Below are positions 24,285 through 32,761 of a stretch of 54,249 nucleotides of DNA, piece after piece. The DNA is taken from the NCBI RefSeq assembly GCF_020443565.1, contig NZ_JAIZZN010000027.1:1-54249 (forward strand). Direction: 5' to 3'. The translations under genes and the position numbers were made by a program. The first letter of the stretch is position 1. Each line of letters begins with the position of its first letter. Under the pieces are notes generated by a model, which did not search any database, was not told where the DNA came from, and saw only the letters and a program-made list of their open reading frames with translations. This DNA is from Clostridium sp. CS001. Lineage in GTDB: Bacteria; Bacillota; Clostridia; Clostridiales; Clostridiaceae.

Positions 24285-24325
24285 AACCTTGGCAAAGCAA
24301 CACGCTTAATGCCAAGGCTTTTGTT
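24285..24325. terminator. bidirectional terminator between mpg and cotJC
   Basis: CCTTGGCA (24287-24294) pairs with TGCCAAGG (24310-24317), with AAAAAA on the left and TTTTG on the right, serving both converging genes. Confidence 0.78.
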
Positions 24326-24331
24326 ATGAAA

Positions 24332-24931
24332 TTATTTCATAAAATCAGGTTTTGGCATTACAAATAGATGAGGCTCTTTTAAAACATCTTGAACAATTCT
24401 AAGAGCTTCTCCAAATCTTTGATAATGTACAATTTCTCTTTCCCTTAAGAACTTTAATGGCTCAATAACATCAGGGTCATCAGCTACATTGATTAAGTAT
24501 TCATAAGTAGCCCTTGCCTTTTGCTCAGCAGCTAAATTTTCTGTAAGGTCAACAATTGGGTCACCTTTGGATTGTATATAGGCTGCAGTGAATGGTGAAC
24601 CAGAAGCACTTATAGGATATATGCCTCTACCGTGGTCTACGTAATAAGCGCTCATGCCTTCTTTTTCTATTTGCTCAAGACTTGCACCTCGCATAAGTTG
24701 TGTTACCATAGCGCCTACCATTTCAAGGTGTGCTAATTCCTCAGTACCTATGTCATTTAATGTTGCGATAGCTTGAGGAGTGATCATAGAAAACTTTTGG
24801 CTAAGATATCTTAATGCTGCAGCAAGTTCACCGTCTGGACCGCCATATTGAGTGATAATTATTTTTGCCATTTTAGGACTTGGATTTTTAATTTTAACTG
24901 GATATTCTAACATCTTCTCGTATGTCCACAT
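24332..24931 (-). CDS. cotJC: CotJC, manganese-catalase-like spore coat protein
   Basis: 199 residues, the usual length of CotJC. The ferritin-like four-helix fold carries Glu/His metal ligands: GGPDGELAAALRYLSQ, GTEELAHLEMV, AAEQKARATYEY and REREIVHYQRFGEAL. The family is related to dimanganese catalases. It is deposited in the spore coat and may remove peroxide. The start overlaps nothing but lies 3 nt after cotJB, so it is the last gene of cotJABC. CotJC in spore-formers is usually made in the mother cell under sigma-E; I found no clear sigma-E promoter upstream of cotJA. Confidence 0.95.
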   Translation of the reverse strand: MWTYEKMLEYPVKIKNPSPKMAKIIITQYGGPDGELAAALRYLSQKFSMITPQAIATLNDIGTEELAHLEMVGAMVTQLMRGASLEQIEKEGMSAYYVDHGRGIYPISASGSPFTAAYIQSKGDPIVDLTENLAAEQKARATYEYLINVADDPDVIEPLKFLREREIVHYQRFGEALRIVQDVLKEPHLFVMPKPDFMK

Positions 24932-24934
24932 AAG

Positions 24935-25219
24935 CTATCTATCCTCCCTTTCAAACCTAAAGTTAGCTTCATATTCCCATGGCCAAGGATCATCTATCCA
25001 CTGCCAAGGATAAGGACTGCAAACATCATGTTGTGATAACATTCCAAAATGCCTTTGATATTTCTCTTTTAGCCCCTTAGATTGCATTACGAAGAAGTTG
25101 TATCTTTCAATTACAGGTTTATCCATAGGGTGAGTATTAAGATAAAGAGCTAAGTCTTCTTGCATAAAATGAGCTACTGAGATTTGTTTTAAAAGGTCTA
25201 GTCTGTTATCATGCTTCAT
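24935..25219 (-). CDS. cotJB: CotJB spore coat protein
   Basis: 94 residues from ATG 25219, which follows GGGAGG and overlaps the cotJA stop as ATGA. The CotJB pattern is clear: LLKQISVAHFMQEDLALYLN, THPMDKPVIERYN and the tryptophan-rich end PWQWIDDPWPWEYEANF. Needed for assembly of the CotJ layer in Bacillus. The seven extra codons of the longest open frame include the ribosome-binding site and are not used. Confidence 0.93.
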   Translation of the reverse strand: MKHDNRLDLLKQISVAHFMQEDLALYLNTHPMDKPVIERYNFFVMQSKGLKEKYQRHFGMLSQHDVCSPYPWQWIDDPWPWEYEANFRFEREDR

Positions 25220-25476
25220 ATCTCTTCCTCCCTTTTGCAACCCATTAAATACGGAAGTCTACGATCATTACCTTCAAAAGGACTATAAAGTTCAGGAAAA
25301 GCTGTTCCTTTCATTAATGATTCTAGGGGAGAAAAGGTAGTGCAAAATTTTTGAAAAGGTACATAGCCTGCAGCTAATTGAACATTGTTTATACAGGTTT
25401 CCTGTGGCACACAGTTAATTTGTTTCGGGGATACAAAATTCATCATATTATGCTCTGGTTTTGACATATATGCCAT
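25216..25476 (-). CDS. cotJA: CotJA spore coat protein
   Basis: 86 residues from ATG 25476 (another ATG three codons later is possible). AAGGAGG lies 12 nt upstream, a somewhat long gap. The family core is AAGYVPFQKFCTTFSPLESLMKGTAFPELYSPF. An open frame of 64 more codons extends upstream but is AT-rich, hydrophobic and without similarity. It is the first gene of cotJABC; its stop overlaps the cotJB start. Confidence 0.9.
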   Translation of the reverse strand: MAYMSKPEHNMMNFVSPKQINCVPQETCINNVQLAAGYVPFQKFCTTFSPLESLMKGTAFPELYSPFEGNDRRLPYLMGCKREEEI

Positions 25477-25755
25477 TGTAGTTTTTTTCCTCCTTGTTTG
25501 TTGCTTACACAATAATATATTCCGTATAAAGCATAAGTGATACATGAAAATTAACATAAAGTATTGCTTCAAATAGTGGATGTTAAGAACAAATTTATAT
25601 AATGTGCATATGATTAGGCATAAATTGTGATGAATAAATAATTTGAAAAGGGTAAAAATATAAATCAAATAATGTTATAGCAGATTTACAGATAAATATA
25701 AAAACTGATAAAAAGAATTAAAAAAAACATAATTATGGTAGCTAAATAACCCATC

Positions 25756-25765
25756 AGGAGGGGAG
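25756..25765 (+). promoter_or_regulatory. orphan strong ribosome-binding site at the left flank of the IS
   Basis: AGGAGGGGAG is followed by TTG at 25772 but that frame stops after eight codons. A strong site without a gene, at the edge of an insertion element whose other edge abuts cphA, suggests that it once served cphA and was cut off by the insertion. Inference only. Confidence 0.4.
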
Positions 25766-25853
25766 TAACAGTTGAATAAAATATATAAAAACGTATAAAC
25801 ATATATTGAATAATATTATATTGTATGCTGTTATTATATTGAGGAGATAATCA

Positions 25854-26197
25854 ATGAAGTATTATTCTATAGGTGAGTTTTCAACTTTAATAGGAAAAAC
25901 ACCACAGACGTAAAGATAGTAATTCTGTATAATGATAGATTATTGAGGTTTGGTTTTGAAATCATAGAAAACCTATGCAGTAAATATGGAACTACTATTG
26001 AAATCATAGACAATACTGAAAGAACAGAAGAACAGGAATTAGTTGAGGATTTAATTCAAATTGTTACAGTATTTAGTTGTAGGCTTCAAGGCAAAAGAGC
26101 TTCTGAACTTTCGTTCAGGCATAAGGCGAAGAAGATGATTAATACTTTAGCAGGTATTAAGGAGTTGTTGGAGAATGATAATGGGGAAGAAAGTTAG
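25854..26197 (+). pseudogene. tnpA: IS607 serine recombinase tnpA, internally deleted and frameshifted
   Basis: The N-terminal helix-turn-helix survives from ATG 25854 (MKYYSIGEFSTLIGKTPQT) and runs into a stop at about 25911. A second frame then continues with VKIVILYNDRLLRFGFEII and IEIIDNTERTEEQELVEDL, the C-terminal half of the recombinase domain, ending at 26197. What is missing is the end of the DNA-binding domain and the catalytic YCRVS segment with the nucleophilic serine, more than a hundred residues. The two parts are in different frames. It cannot be an active recombinase; the element can move only if a partner supplies TnpA. Confidence 0.88.
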
Positions 26198-27296
26198 ATT
26201 ATTTCCAACTAAAGAACATGAACAAAAATTGTGGCAATCAGTTGGTACTGCAAGATTTATTTATAATTGGACACTTACAAGACAAGAAGAAGATTATAAA
26301 AATGGTGGAAAGTTTATTTCTGATAATGATTTGCGAAAAGAACTAACGGAGCTAAAGAAAACGGAACTTAATTGGTTAAATGAAGTATCTAACAATGTGG
26401 CTAAACAAGCAGTTAAAGACGGTTGCGAAGCTTATAAGAAGTTTTTCAAGCACTTGTCAGATAAGCCACGATTTAAAAGAAGAAGAAAATCTAAACCGTC
26501 TTTCTATAACGATACATCAAAGTTTAAAGTTAAAGAAAACTCGGTGCTAATTGAAAACGTTGGTTGGATAAATATAAAGAAAAACTTACTACCTATGAAC
26601 TGTAAATATACTAATCCAAGAATAAGTTTTGATGGTAAGTATTGGTTCATATCAGTAGGTATAGAAAAAGAGCACCCAATAGTAGAATTAACAAATGAGA
26701 GTATTGGGATAGATGTGGGCATCAAAGATTTAGCTATATGCTCTAATGGAATGAAGTTTAAAAATATTAATAAAACAAGAGTTGCAAAGCAACTTGAAAA
26801 AAGGCTACGTAGATTACAACGTAGGGTATCTCGCAAATACTTAATGAATAAAGAAGGGAGTAAGTTTGTCAAAACAAGTAATATTATAAAAATCGAAAAG
26901 AAGATTAAGTTACTTCATAGGAAATTAGCTAATATAAGAAGTAATCATAGTCACCATGCAACGAGTAAGATAGTGAAAACCAAACCATCAAGAGTTGTTA
27001 TGGAAACACTTAATATCAAAGGAATGATGAAAAATAGACATTTATCAAAAGCAATAGCAAAACAATGTTTATATGAGTTTAAAAGACAAATGAAATATAA
27101 ATGTGAGTTCAATGGGATTGAGTTTGTAGAAGCTGATAGATGGTATCCTTCATCAAAGACTTGTAGTGAGTGTGGTCATATAAAGCTGAAACTTTCATTA
27201 TCAGTTAGGACATATATCTGTGAGGAGTGTGGATGCGTTATAGATAGAGATTATAATGCAAGTGTCAATCTATCAAGATATGAATTAGTAGTTTAG
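26175..27296 (+). CDS. tnpB: TnpB RNA-guided nuclease (IS607-associated)
   Basis: 373 residues, full length for TnpB; ATG at 26175 or the third codon, 26181. The RuvC-like active site is complete: Asp180 in IGIDVGIKD, Glu277 in VVMETLNIKG, and DRDYNAS (357-363). The zinc finger is intact: CSEC (330-333) and CEEC (349-352). The N-terminal region GTARFIYNWTLTRQ and basic patch KPRFKRRRKSKPSF bind RNA/DNA in this family. TnpB cuts double-stranded DNA guided by a right-end RNA, helping the element to persist. Intact while its tnpA partner is ruined, which implies either a recent deletion or selection for TnpB alone. Confidence 0.94.
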   Translation: MIMGKKVRLFPTKEHEQKLWQSVGTARFIYNWTLTRQEEDYKNGGKFISDNDLRKELTELKKTELNWLNEVSNNVAKQAVKDGCEAYKKFFKHLSDKPRFKRRRKSKPSFYNDTSKFKVKENSVLIENVGWINIKKNLLPMNCKYTNPRISFDGKYWFISVGIEKEHPIVELTNESIGIDVGIKDLAICSNGMKFKNINKTRVAKQLEKRLRRLQRRVSRKYLMNKEGSKFVKTSNIIKIEKKIKLLHRKLANIRSNHSHHATSKIVKTKPSRVVMETLNIKGMMKNRHLSKAIAKQCLYEFKRQMKYKCEFNGIEFVEADRWYPSSKTCSECGHIKLKLSLSVRTYICEECGCVIDRDYNASVNLSRYELVV

Positions 27297-27498
27297 ATCA
27301 TCATAGATGATACTTAATAGCATCGTAGATGATACTTAATCACTTAAACGATACTACTAATATGTACCATGCGTTGTATGGGAATTTAAGCCCTTGGAGT
27401 GTTATATCAAACGAAAGTAGTATATCCGAAAGGATTACAAAATCGGACACATTGAATAGGGAATTAAACAAGATTCATAGATTTTTATAGATTTTTGG
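27297..27498 (+). ncRNA. probable omega/reRNA region at the IS right end
   Basis: The ~200 nt after tnpB are non-coding and include GGGAATTTAAGCCCTTGGAG (27380-27399), CCGAAAGGATT and GGGAATTAAACAAGATTCAT, blocks I recognise as conserved at the right ends of clostridial tnpB elements. In TnpB systems the guide RNA spans the 3' part of tnpB to the right end, and the bases just beyond the end are the guide. Two 15-bp direct copies of TAGATGATACTTAAT (27304-27318 and 27326-27340) open the region. RNA boundaries are inferred. Confidence 0.6.
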
Positions 27499-27512
27499 CA
27501 ACGGGAAAATGG

Positions 27513-30125
27513 ATGAAGACTGTTAATCTAAAGGTCTTTCAAGGAAGAAATATATATTCTCATAAGAAGTGTATAAGGCTTGACCTGGATTTAGAAGGGT
27601 ACGGTGAAGTTCCCAGTAAAGATATTTATAGCTTTAATGATACGTTAATCAATATGTTGCCAGAGCTTTCCAAACATAGATGTGGGATTGATGAGGAGAA
27701 AGGGTTTATTAAAAGGCTTACAGAAGGGACATATTTGGCACATATTACTGAACATATTATAATAGCTCTCCACAATATGATCGGTATAGAAATAAGTTAT
27801 GGAAAATCTCGAGAAATATCTGGAGATAATTATTATGTTATTCATGAATATTTATATAAGAATACAGCTATAGAGGCTGGAAATATGGCAGTAGATATTA
27901 TTAATTCATTAATTAATAAAGAAATATTTGATTTTGATTTAAGGTTTAGTAGGCTAAAGGAAACATTAATGGGTGAACAACTAGGAGTAAGCACCATAAA
28001 TATTTGTAATGAGGCTAAAAGCAGGGGAATTCCTATATTAAGAATAGGTGAAAATAGTATGTTCCAATTAGGTTATGGAAAGTATTCAAGAATGATACAA
28101 GCAACGTTAGGAAGCGATACTAGTGCAATAGCTGTTGATATAGCACAGGATAAACTTCTAACTAAGGAAATATTAGAACTTCATTGTTTACCTGTGGCAA
28201 AGGGGATGAAAATATCAAGTGAACTAGATGCTATTTTGTGCGCAAAAGATATTGGATATCCAGTAGTACTTAAGCCTCAGTTTGGAAACCAAGGTAAAGG
28301 AGTTATTGCAAATATAAAAAAGGAGGAGGAATTAGTAGCTGCTTATAAGCTTTTGATTAAAGATTATAAAGATATAATACTAGAAAAGTATATAAGTGGA
28401 AGGGACTATAGAGTGTGTAGCATATATGGAGATATAGTGGCTGTTTCAGAAAGAATACCTCCATATATATTAGGAGATGGAATAAGTTCAATTAAGAGTC
28501 TTATAGAGAATCTTAATGAGGATTCTAGAAGAGGAGAAGGACACGAAAAAGAATTAACTAAGATTAAAATAGACGATACACTCATAACATATTTAAATCA
28601 AAGAAAATACTCATTAGACACTATACTTCCTAAAAAAGAAAAATTGAATTTAAAAGATAATGCAAATTTGTCCACAGGTGGATTTGCAATAGATTGCACG
28701 GATTTAATATGTGAAGAAAATGTTGAAATATGTAAAAGAACTGCAAGTGCTATAGGGCTAGATATATGCGGAATAGATTTGCGTTGTGAAGATATAAGTA
28801 AATCTGCAGACACAAAAGGAGCAATTATAGAAGTAAATGCTGCACCTGGAATTAGGATGCACCATAATCCATGCATGGGAACAAAACGCAATGTGGCAGG
28901 CAATATAGTTGATAAGCTGTTCAAAGGTATACCCAGAAATATACCACTTGTTGCTGTAACAGGTACAAACGGAAAAACCACCACCACAAGACTCACAGCT
29001 CACATACTGTCAATTGCAGGGCATACTGTTGGAATGACCACTACCAGCGGAATTTATATTGATGGTAAATGTATATTTAAAGGGGATACAACTGGTCCTA
29101 AAAGTGCTTTAACTGTTCTTACTAATAAAAATGTAGATGCAGCAGTACTTGAAACTGCCAGAGGGGGAATAATAAGAGAGGGATTGGCTTATGACCTTGC
29201 AGACGTTGGCGTTATTACAAATATAACAGAGGACCACCTTGGTATAGATGGAGTAGATACTATTGAGGATTTAGCAAAAGTAAAAGCGCTTGTCGGAGAA
29301 GCCGTTAAAGAAGATGGATATGTGGTTATTAATGGAGATAATGATATGAGCATAAGTATATTACATAGATTAAAGAGTAATATCATTATTTTTTCAAAAG
29401 ATAAAGATAATAAAGTTATGCAAAGTAATATTAGAAAAGGTGGATATGGAGTCTACGTTGATGGTGGTAATATAATAATACAAAAAAATAGCAACATTGA
29501 AAAATTAATAGACATAAAGAGTGTTGGTATAACTATGAATGGTATTCTCAAATATAACATTGAAAATGCCATGGCGGCTTCTGCAGCTGCAGTAGGACTA
29601 GGTGTAGATTATGACATCATTAGGCAAGGATTAAAATCATTTTATTGTAATAAAGAGCAAAACCCAGGAAGGTTCAATATGTATTTTGTTAATAATACAA
29701 TGGTAGTATTAGACTATGGTCATAATATTGAAGGGTATAAATGTGTTATTGATGGACTTAATCATATAAAGCACAATAAACTTATAGGAGTTATAGGGGT
29801 TCCAGGCGATAGGCCAGACAGCCATATACTAGAAATAGGTAAATGTGCTGGAGAAAACTTTGATTACATTTTTATAAAAGAGGATATGGACAAAAGGGGT
29901 AGGGCGAAGGGTGAGATAGCGGACCTTCTAGAAAAAGGAGTTCTCACTGCAAAATTCCCTAGCACAAACATAAAGAAGGTGTTAGTGGAAACAGAAGCCT
30001 TAAAAGCAGCTTTAGATTTTGCGAGGCCTGAAGACATTGTTATTGTTTTCTTCGAGAAACAGGAACCACTTATTGATATTATAGAAAGAAAAATTAAGAA
30101 AACGCAGTTATTAGCAAAAGTTTGA
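27513..30125 (+). CDS. cphA: Cyanophycin synthetase
   Basis: 870 residues from ATG 27513 (family-typical start MKTVNLKVFQGRNIYSH). Order: N-terminal domain to about 155, an ATP-grasp domain about 210-470 (KPQFGNQGKGV, EKYISGRDYRVCSI, EVNAAPGIRMH), and a Mur-ligase-like domain with P-loop GTNGKTTTTR at 484 and ETARGGIIREG. The enzyme extends an aspartate backbone with arginine side chains, making the storage polymer cyanophycin. In Clostridium perfringens these genes have been linked to spore assembly. cphB follows 23 nt downstream. A six-codon longer TTG-start frame begins inside the IS end. Only a weak GGGA precedes the ATG; the native leader seems to be lost to the insertion. Confidence 0.95.
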   Translation: MKTVNLKVFQGRNIYSHKKCIRLDLDLEGYGEVPSKDIYSFNDTLINMLPELSKHRCGIDEEKGFIKRLTEGTYLAHITEHIIIALHNMIGIEISYGKSREISGDNYYVIHEYLYKNTAIEAGNMAVDIINSLINKEIFDFDLRFSRLKETLMGEQLGVSTINICNEAKSRGIPILRIGENSMFQLGYGKYSRMIQATLGSDTSAIAVDIAQDKLLTKEILELHCLPVAKGMKISSELDAILCAKDIGYPVVLKPQFGNQGKGVIANIKKEEELVAAYKLLIKDYKDIILEKYISGRDYRVCSIYGDIVAVSERIPPYILGDGISSIKSLIENLNEDSRRGEGHEKELTKIKIDDTLITYLNQRKYSLDTILPKKEKLNLKDNANLSTGGFAIDCTDLICEENVEICKRTASAIGLDICGIDLRCEDISKSADTKGAIIEVNAAPGIRMHHNPCMGTKRNVAGNIVDKLFKGIPRNIPLVAVTGTNGKTTTTRLTAHILSIAGHTVGMTTTSGIYIDGKCIFKGDTTGPKSALTVLTNKNVDAAVLETARGGIIREGLAYDLADVGVITNITEDHLGIDGVDTIEDLAKVKALVGEAVKEDGYVVINGDNDMSISILHRLKSNIIIFSKDKDNKVMQSNIRKGGYGVYVDGGNIIIQKNSNIEKLIDIKSVGITMNGILKYNIENAMAASAAAVGLGVDYDIIRQGLKSFYCNKEQNPGRFNMYFVNNTMVVLDYGHNIEGYKCVIDGLNHIKHNKLIGVIGVPGDRPDSHILEIGKCAGENFDYIFIKEDMDKRGRAKGEIADLLEKGVLTAKFPSTNIKKVLVETEALKAALDFARPEDIVIVFFEKQEPLIDIIERKIKKTQLLAKV

Positions 30126-30148
30126 AAGTAATTATTTAGGGTGGTGAT

Positions 30149-30961
30149 GTGTTTGTGATTAATACACAGGAAGGATTAATTATAATTGGTGGCGCAGAGG
30201 ACAAGAAAGGAGATAAAAAGATACTTCAAGAGGTATGTGCACATATTGAAAAGAATAGTGACCTATTAGTTATTGTAACGGTGGCAACAGAAAAACCAAT
30301 TGAAGTAGGGAATGAATACAGTGTTTTATTTCATGATATGGGAATTGAACATATTGGAATTCTTAATGTAGAAAGTAGAGAAGATGCATTAAAAGCAGAA
30401 AACATAGAACTCATTGAAAAAGCATCATTAATATTTTTCACTGGAGGTGATCAACTTAGAATTACAAGTATACTTGGAGGTACTCCGCTATATAGCTGCA
30501 TGAAGCTTAGATATACCCAGGGGTGTGTATTTGTTGGAACTTCAGCTGGAGCATCAGTAATGAGCGATACCATGATAGTAAAAGGGATTGATGATGAATC
30601 ACCGAGAAAATGTACTCTTAAAATGGCTCCAGGGCTTGGTTTAATTAATGGAGTTATAATAGATCAGCATTTTGCACAAAGAGGTAGGGTAGGAAGGTTA
30701 TTAGTTGGGGTGGCAGAAAATCCAGAAGTGTTAGGTATCGGTATTGATGAGGATACTTCAATTATTGTAAACAAAGAAAATACTTTAAGAGTAGTAGGTT
30801 CTGGGGCAGTCTATATTATAGATGGAAGTAACATAAGTTATACAAATGTTTCAGAGCAACATCAAGACGATATGTTATCTATTTTTGATGTTAAGATGCA
30901 TGTTTTAAAAAGTGGAAATAAATATGATTTAAAAACTAGGAGACCTTTAATTTTAAAGTGA
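30149..30961 (+). CDS. cphB: Cyanophycinase
   Basis: 270 residues, GTG start after GGGTGGTGAT. A peptidase S51 enzyme: the nucleophile is Ser132 in FVGTSAGASVMS, with GGAEDKKGD near the N-terminus, FFTGGDQLRI (96-105) and DQHFAQRGRVGRL (about 173-185). It cleaves cyanophycin to beta-Asp-Arg dipeptides. It forms an operon with cphA, and a terminator lies 80 nt downstream. Both synthesis and breakdown of the polymer depend on the same transcript, which now starts next to an insertion element. Confidence 0.95.
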   Translation: MFVINTQEGLIIIGGAEDKKGDKKILQEVCAHIEKNSDLLVIVTVATEKPIEVGNEYSVLFHDMGIEHIGILNVESREDALKAENIELIEKASLIFFTGGDQLRITSILGGTPLYSCMKLRYTQGCVFVGTSAGASVMSDTMIVKGIDDESPRKCTLKMAPGLGLINGVIIDQHFAQRGRVGRLLVGVAENPEVLGIGIDEDTSIIVNKENTLRVVGSGAVYIIDGSNISYTNVSEQHQDDMLSIFDVKMHVLKSGNKYDLKTRRPLILK

Positions 30962-31042
30962 TATTAGATTTGATTGCTTTGAATAGCCATATAAGATGTT
31001 ATAACGTGAAAGTATTGCTAGTTCATTAATAATGTATCAGGC

Positions 31043-31075
31043 AAGGGGAGCATCCTAATTGATGCTCCTTATTAT
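31043..31075 (+). terminator. terminator after cphB
   Basis: AAGGGGAGCATC pairs with GATGCTCCTT (one bulged G), followed by ATT repeats (31071-31088) rather than a pure T-run. Confidence 0.75.
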
Positions 31076-31169
31076 TATTATTATTATTAGCACTTATAGT
31101 CCTAGATAAATTAATAAGTATAAAATATATAGTAGTTGTAAAGTAAAAATATCTTAACATTTTTTTATT

Positions 31170-31183
31170 TTGATTTAAATCAT
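31170..31183. promoter_or_regulatory. FNR-box-like palindrome upstream of the flavodiiron gene
   Basis: TTGATTTAAATCAT matches TTGAT-N4-ATCAA at nine of ten positions, and its core TGATTTAAATCA is a perfect 12-bp palindrome. It lies 86 nt before the flavodiiron start. In a region this AT-rich chance is possible. It falls in the 307-nt gap 30962-31268, which otherwise holds only the cphB terminator. Confidence 0.35.
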
Positions 31184-31268
31184 ATTTTAAAAATCAAAAA
31201 GAATGTAGAATAAGAACATAGGAAACAATAGAGACTGAAAATAAATTAGAATTTAGGGGGTAAATATA

Positions 31269-32501
31269 ATGGAAAAAAATATTATGCTTAGTGAAAATGT
31301 ATTTTGGGTAGGAAAGGTTGACGATAGGGATGTACCTTTTCACAGATTAACTTTAACTAAAGGAACTACTTATAATAGTTATTTATTAAATACGGAAAGG
31401 CCTACAGTGATAGATACTGTTGACATGAATTTTGGAAGAGAATATGTAGAAAATTTAAAGAGTTTAATTGAACTTGAAAACATAAGATATATTGTAATAA
31501 ACCATACAGAACCAGACCATTCTGGTGCACTTGGGAGTTTGGCAGCTAAAGCTAAAAATGCTATAATTGTATGCTCAAAGCTAGCTGTTTATGAGTTAAA
31601 GGAAATGTACAAGCTTCATAATAGAGAGTTTCTAGTAGTAGGAGATGGTGATACTCTTGATATAGGAGGTAAGACTCTTAGTTTTATAGAAACGCCTTAT
31701 CTCCATACAGCGGAAACCATGATAACATATTGTAAAGAAGATAAAATATTATTCCCTTGTGATATTTTTAGTACTCATGTAGCAAATTATGAATATTTTA
31801 ATGATATGGCAAAAGAAGATATTACAGCTGATTATATTGGCTATTATAAGCTTATTATGCACCCTCACAGGAGATATGTTCAGAATATGATTGAAAAAAT
31901 TAGAGACCTTGAAGTGAAGGTTATTGCTCCATCTCATGGATTTATTATAAGAGAAGATGTTCAAAGGTTTATAGATATTTATGATGAAATGAGTCAAAAT
32001 GTAGAAACATATAAAAAAGCATTAGTATTGTATTCTTCAATAACCGGTAATACAAAAAAAGTTGCTTTGTTATTCAAGGAAAAATTCCAAGAAGCAAATA
32101 TAGACTGTGAAGGTTTAGATGTAAATAAGGCAGAGAAAGAAGAAATCATTAAGGCTGTAGAAAAAGCAGATGCAATATTCTTTGGAACATCTACAAAATA
32201 TGCTGACATGACTGGAAACATGGAAGATTCACTAAAATCTATTAGTACTCTAAATCTTGAGGGGAAAATAGGTGCAGCCTTTGGTTCTTATGGCTGGAGT
32301 GGTGAAGCTATAGAAGTTGTTCAAGATTATTTAAACAAAACCAAATTAAAGGTACTAAATACTTCTGACATAATAAAATCTACAGGAATGACAGATATTG
32401 AATTCCCATTAAGAATTAGATTTTCAGTGGGGGACGATGAAATAAAAAATATAGAACGTGCAGTGGGTTACACTAAAGATTTATTGCTAAGTAAAATATA
32501 A
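31269..32501 (+). CDS. fprA: Flavodiiron protein (FprA, oxygen/NO reductase)
   Basis: 410 residues. The N-terminal beta-lactamase-like domain holds the diiron ligands His79, Glu81, Asp83, His84 (NHTEPDHSG), His146, Asp165 and His223, all present. The C-terminal flavodoxin domain (about 248-405) begins KALVLYSSITGNTKKVA for the FMN phosphate. There is no fused rubredoxin. In clostridia such enzymes reduce oxygen to water or NO to N2O with electrons from rubredoxin, protecting anaerobic metabolism. Start ATG after AGGGGG. A small DUF3787-like gene follows 69 nt downstream and an FNR-like box lies upstream. Confidence 0.95.
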   Translation: MEKNIMLSENVFWVGKVDDRDVPFHRLTLTKGTTYNSYLLNTERPTVIDTVDMNFGREYVENLKSLIELENIRYIVINHTEPDHSGALGSLAAKAKNAIIVCSKLAVYELKEMYKLHNREFLVVGDGDTLDIGGKTLSFIETPYLHTAETMITYCKEDKILFPCDIFSTHVANYEYFNDMAKEDITADYIGYYKLIMHPHRRYVQNMIEKIRDLEVKVIAPSHGFIIREDVQRFIDIYDEMSQNVETYKKALVLYSSITGNTKKVALLFKEKFQEANIDCEGLDVNKAEKEEIIKAVEKADAIFFGTSTKYADMTGNMEDSLKSISTLNLEGKIGAAFGSYGWSGEAIEVVQDYLNKTKLKVLNTSDIIKSTGMTDIEFPLRIRFSVGDDEIKNIERAVGYTKDLLLSKI

Positions 32502-32570
32502 ATTAATATTAACTTATTTATAATAGTTTTTATGATTTTTGAAAACAATATAAATAAGAGGAGTGATAAA

Positions 32571-32738
32571 ATGAAAAAGAATGTATCTGAAAAAAAACCT
32601 GTTAGACGACCTATTGAAAAGCATGATACTGCTGCTTGGGCAGATATAAATGAAAACCAACCAACTTCAAATGTTCCAATGCCAAGCGATTTCGCAGTAG
32701 AGAATGCCAGAGATTGGGTAAATATCAACGAAAAATAA
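32571..32738 (+). CDS. Small DUF3787-like protein
   Basis: 55 residues from ATG 32571, which follows GAGGAGTG; a longer frame lacks a ribosome-binding site. The sequence is hydrophilic with two short conserved-looking parts, KHDTAAWADI and VPMPSDFAVENARDWV, which I recall as typical of the clostridial DUF3787 family; the function of that family is unknown. It lacks cysteines, a membrane segment or signal. It lies directly downstream of the flavodiiron gene and just before a shared terminator, so it is probably co-transcribed with it. Confidence 0.7.
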   Translation: MKKNVSEKKPVRRPIEKHDTAAWADINENQPTSNVPMPSDFAVENARDWVNINEK

Positions 32739-32761
32739 GTATTTTAAAATGGTTTAGAGAA

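Larger units (their letters stand above)
25766..27498 (+). mobile_element. IS607-family element with degraded tnpA and intact tnpB
   Basis: Gene order tnpA then tnpB, overlapping by 23 nt, is that of IS607 elements, which move through a serine recombinase and make no target duplication. The tnpA copy has a large internal deletion. The right end contains the conserved non-coding block after tnpB and finishes near the repeated ATAGATTTTT (27477-27486, 27487-27496) and GG at 27497-27498, a possible crossover dinucleotide. The left end is not precisely placed; about 25766 is a guess from the orphan ribosome-binding site. The element lies just before cphA. Confidence 0.75.

Noticed and set aside
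25477-25668. 64-codon hydrophobic extension of CotJA
   Set aside because: No ribosome-binding site, not in family; it is promoter-region DNA that happens to be open.
27304-27340. Two direct copies of TAGATGATACTTAAT as a CRISPR array
   Set aside because: Only two units with a 7-nt gap, and inside the right-end region of an insertion element.
31071-31089. ATT microsatellite
   Set aside because: Six units after the cphB terminator; ordinary in AT-rich DNA.
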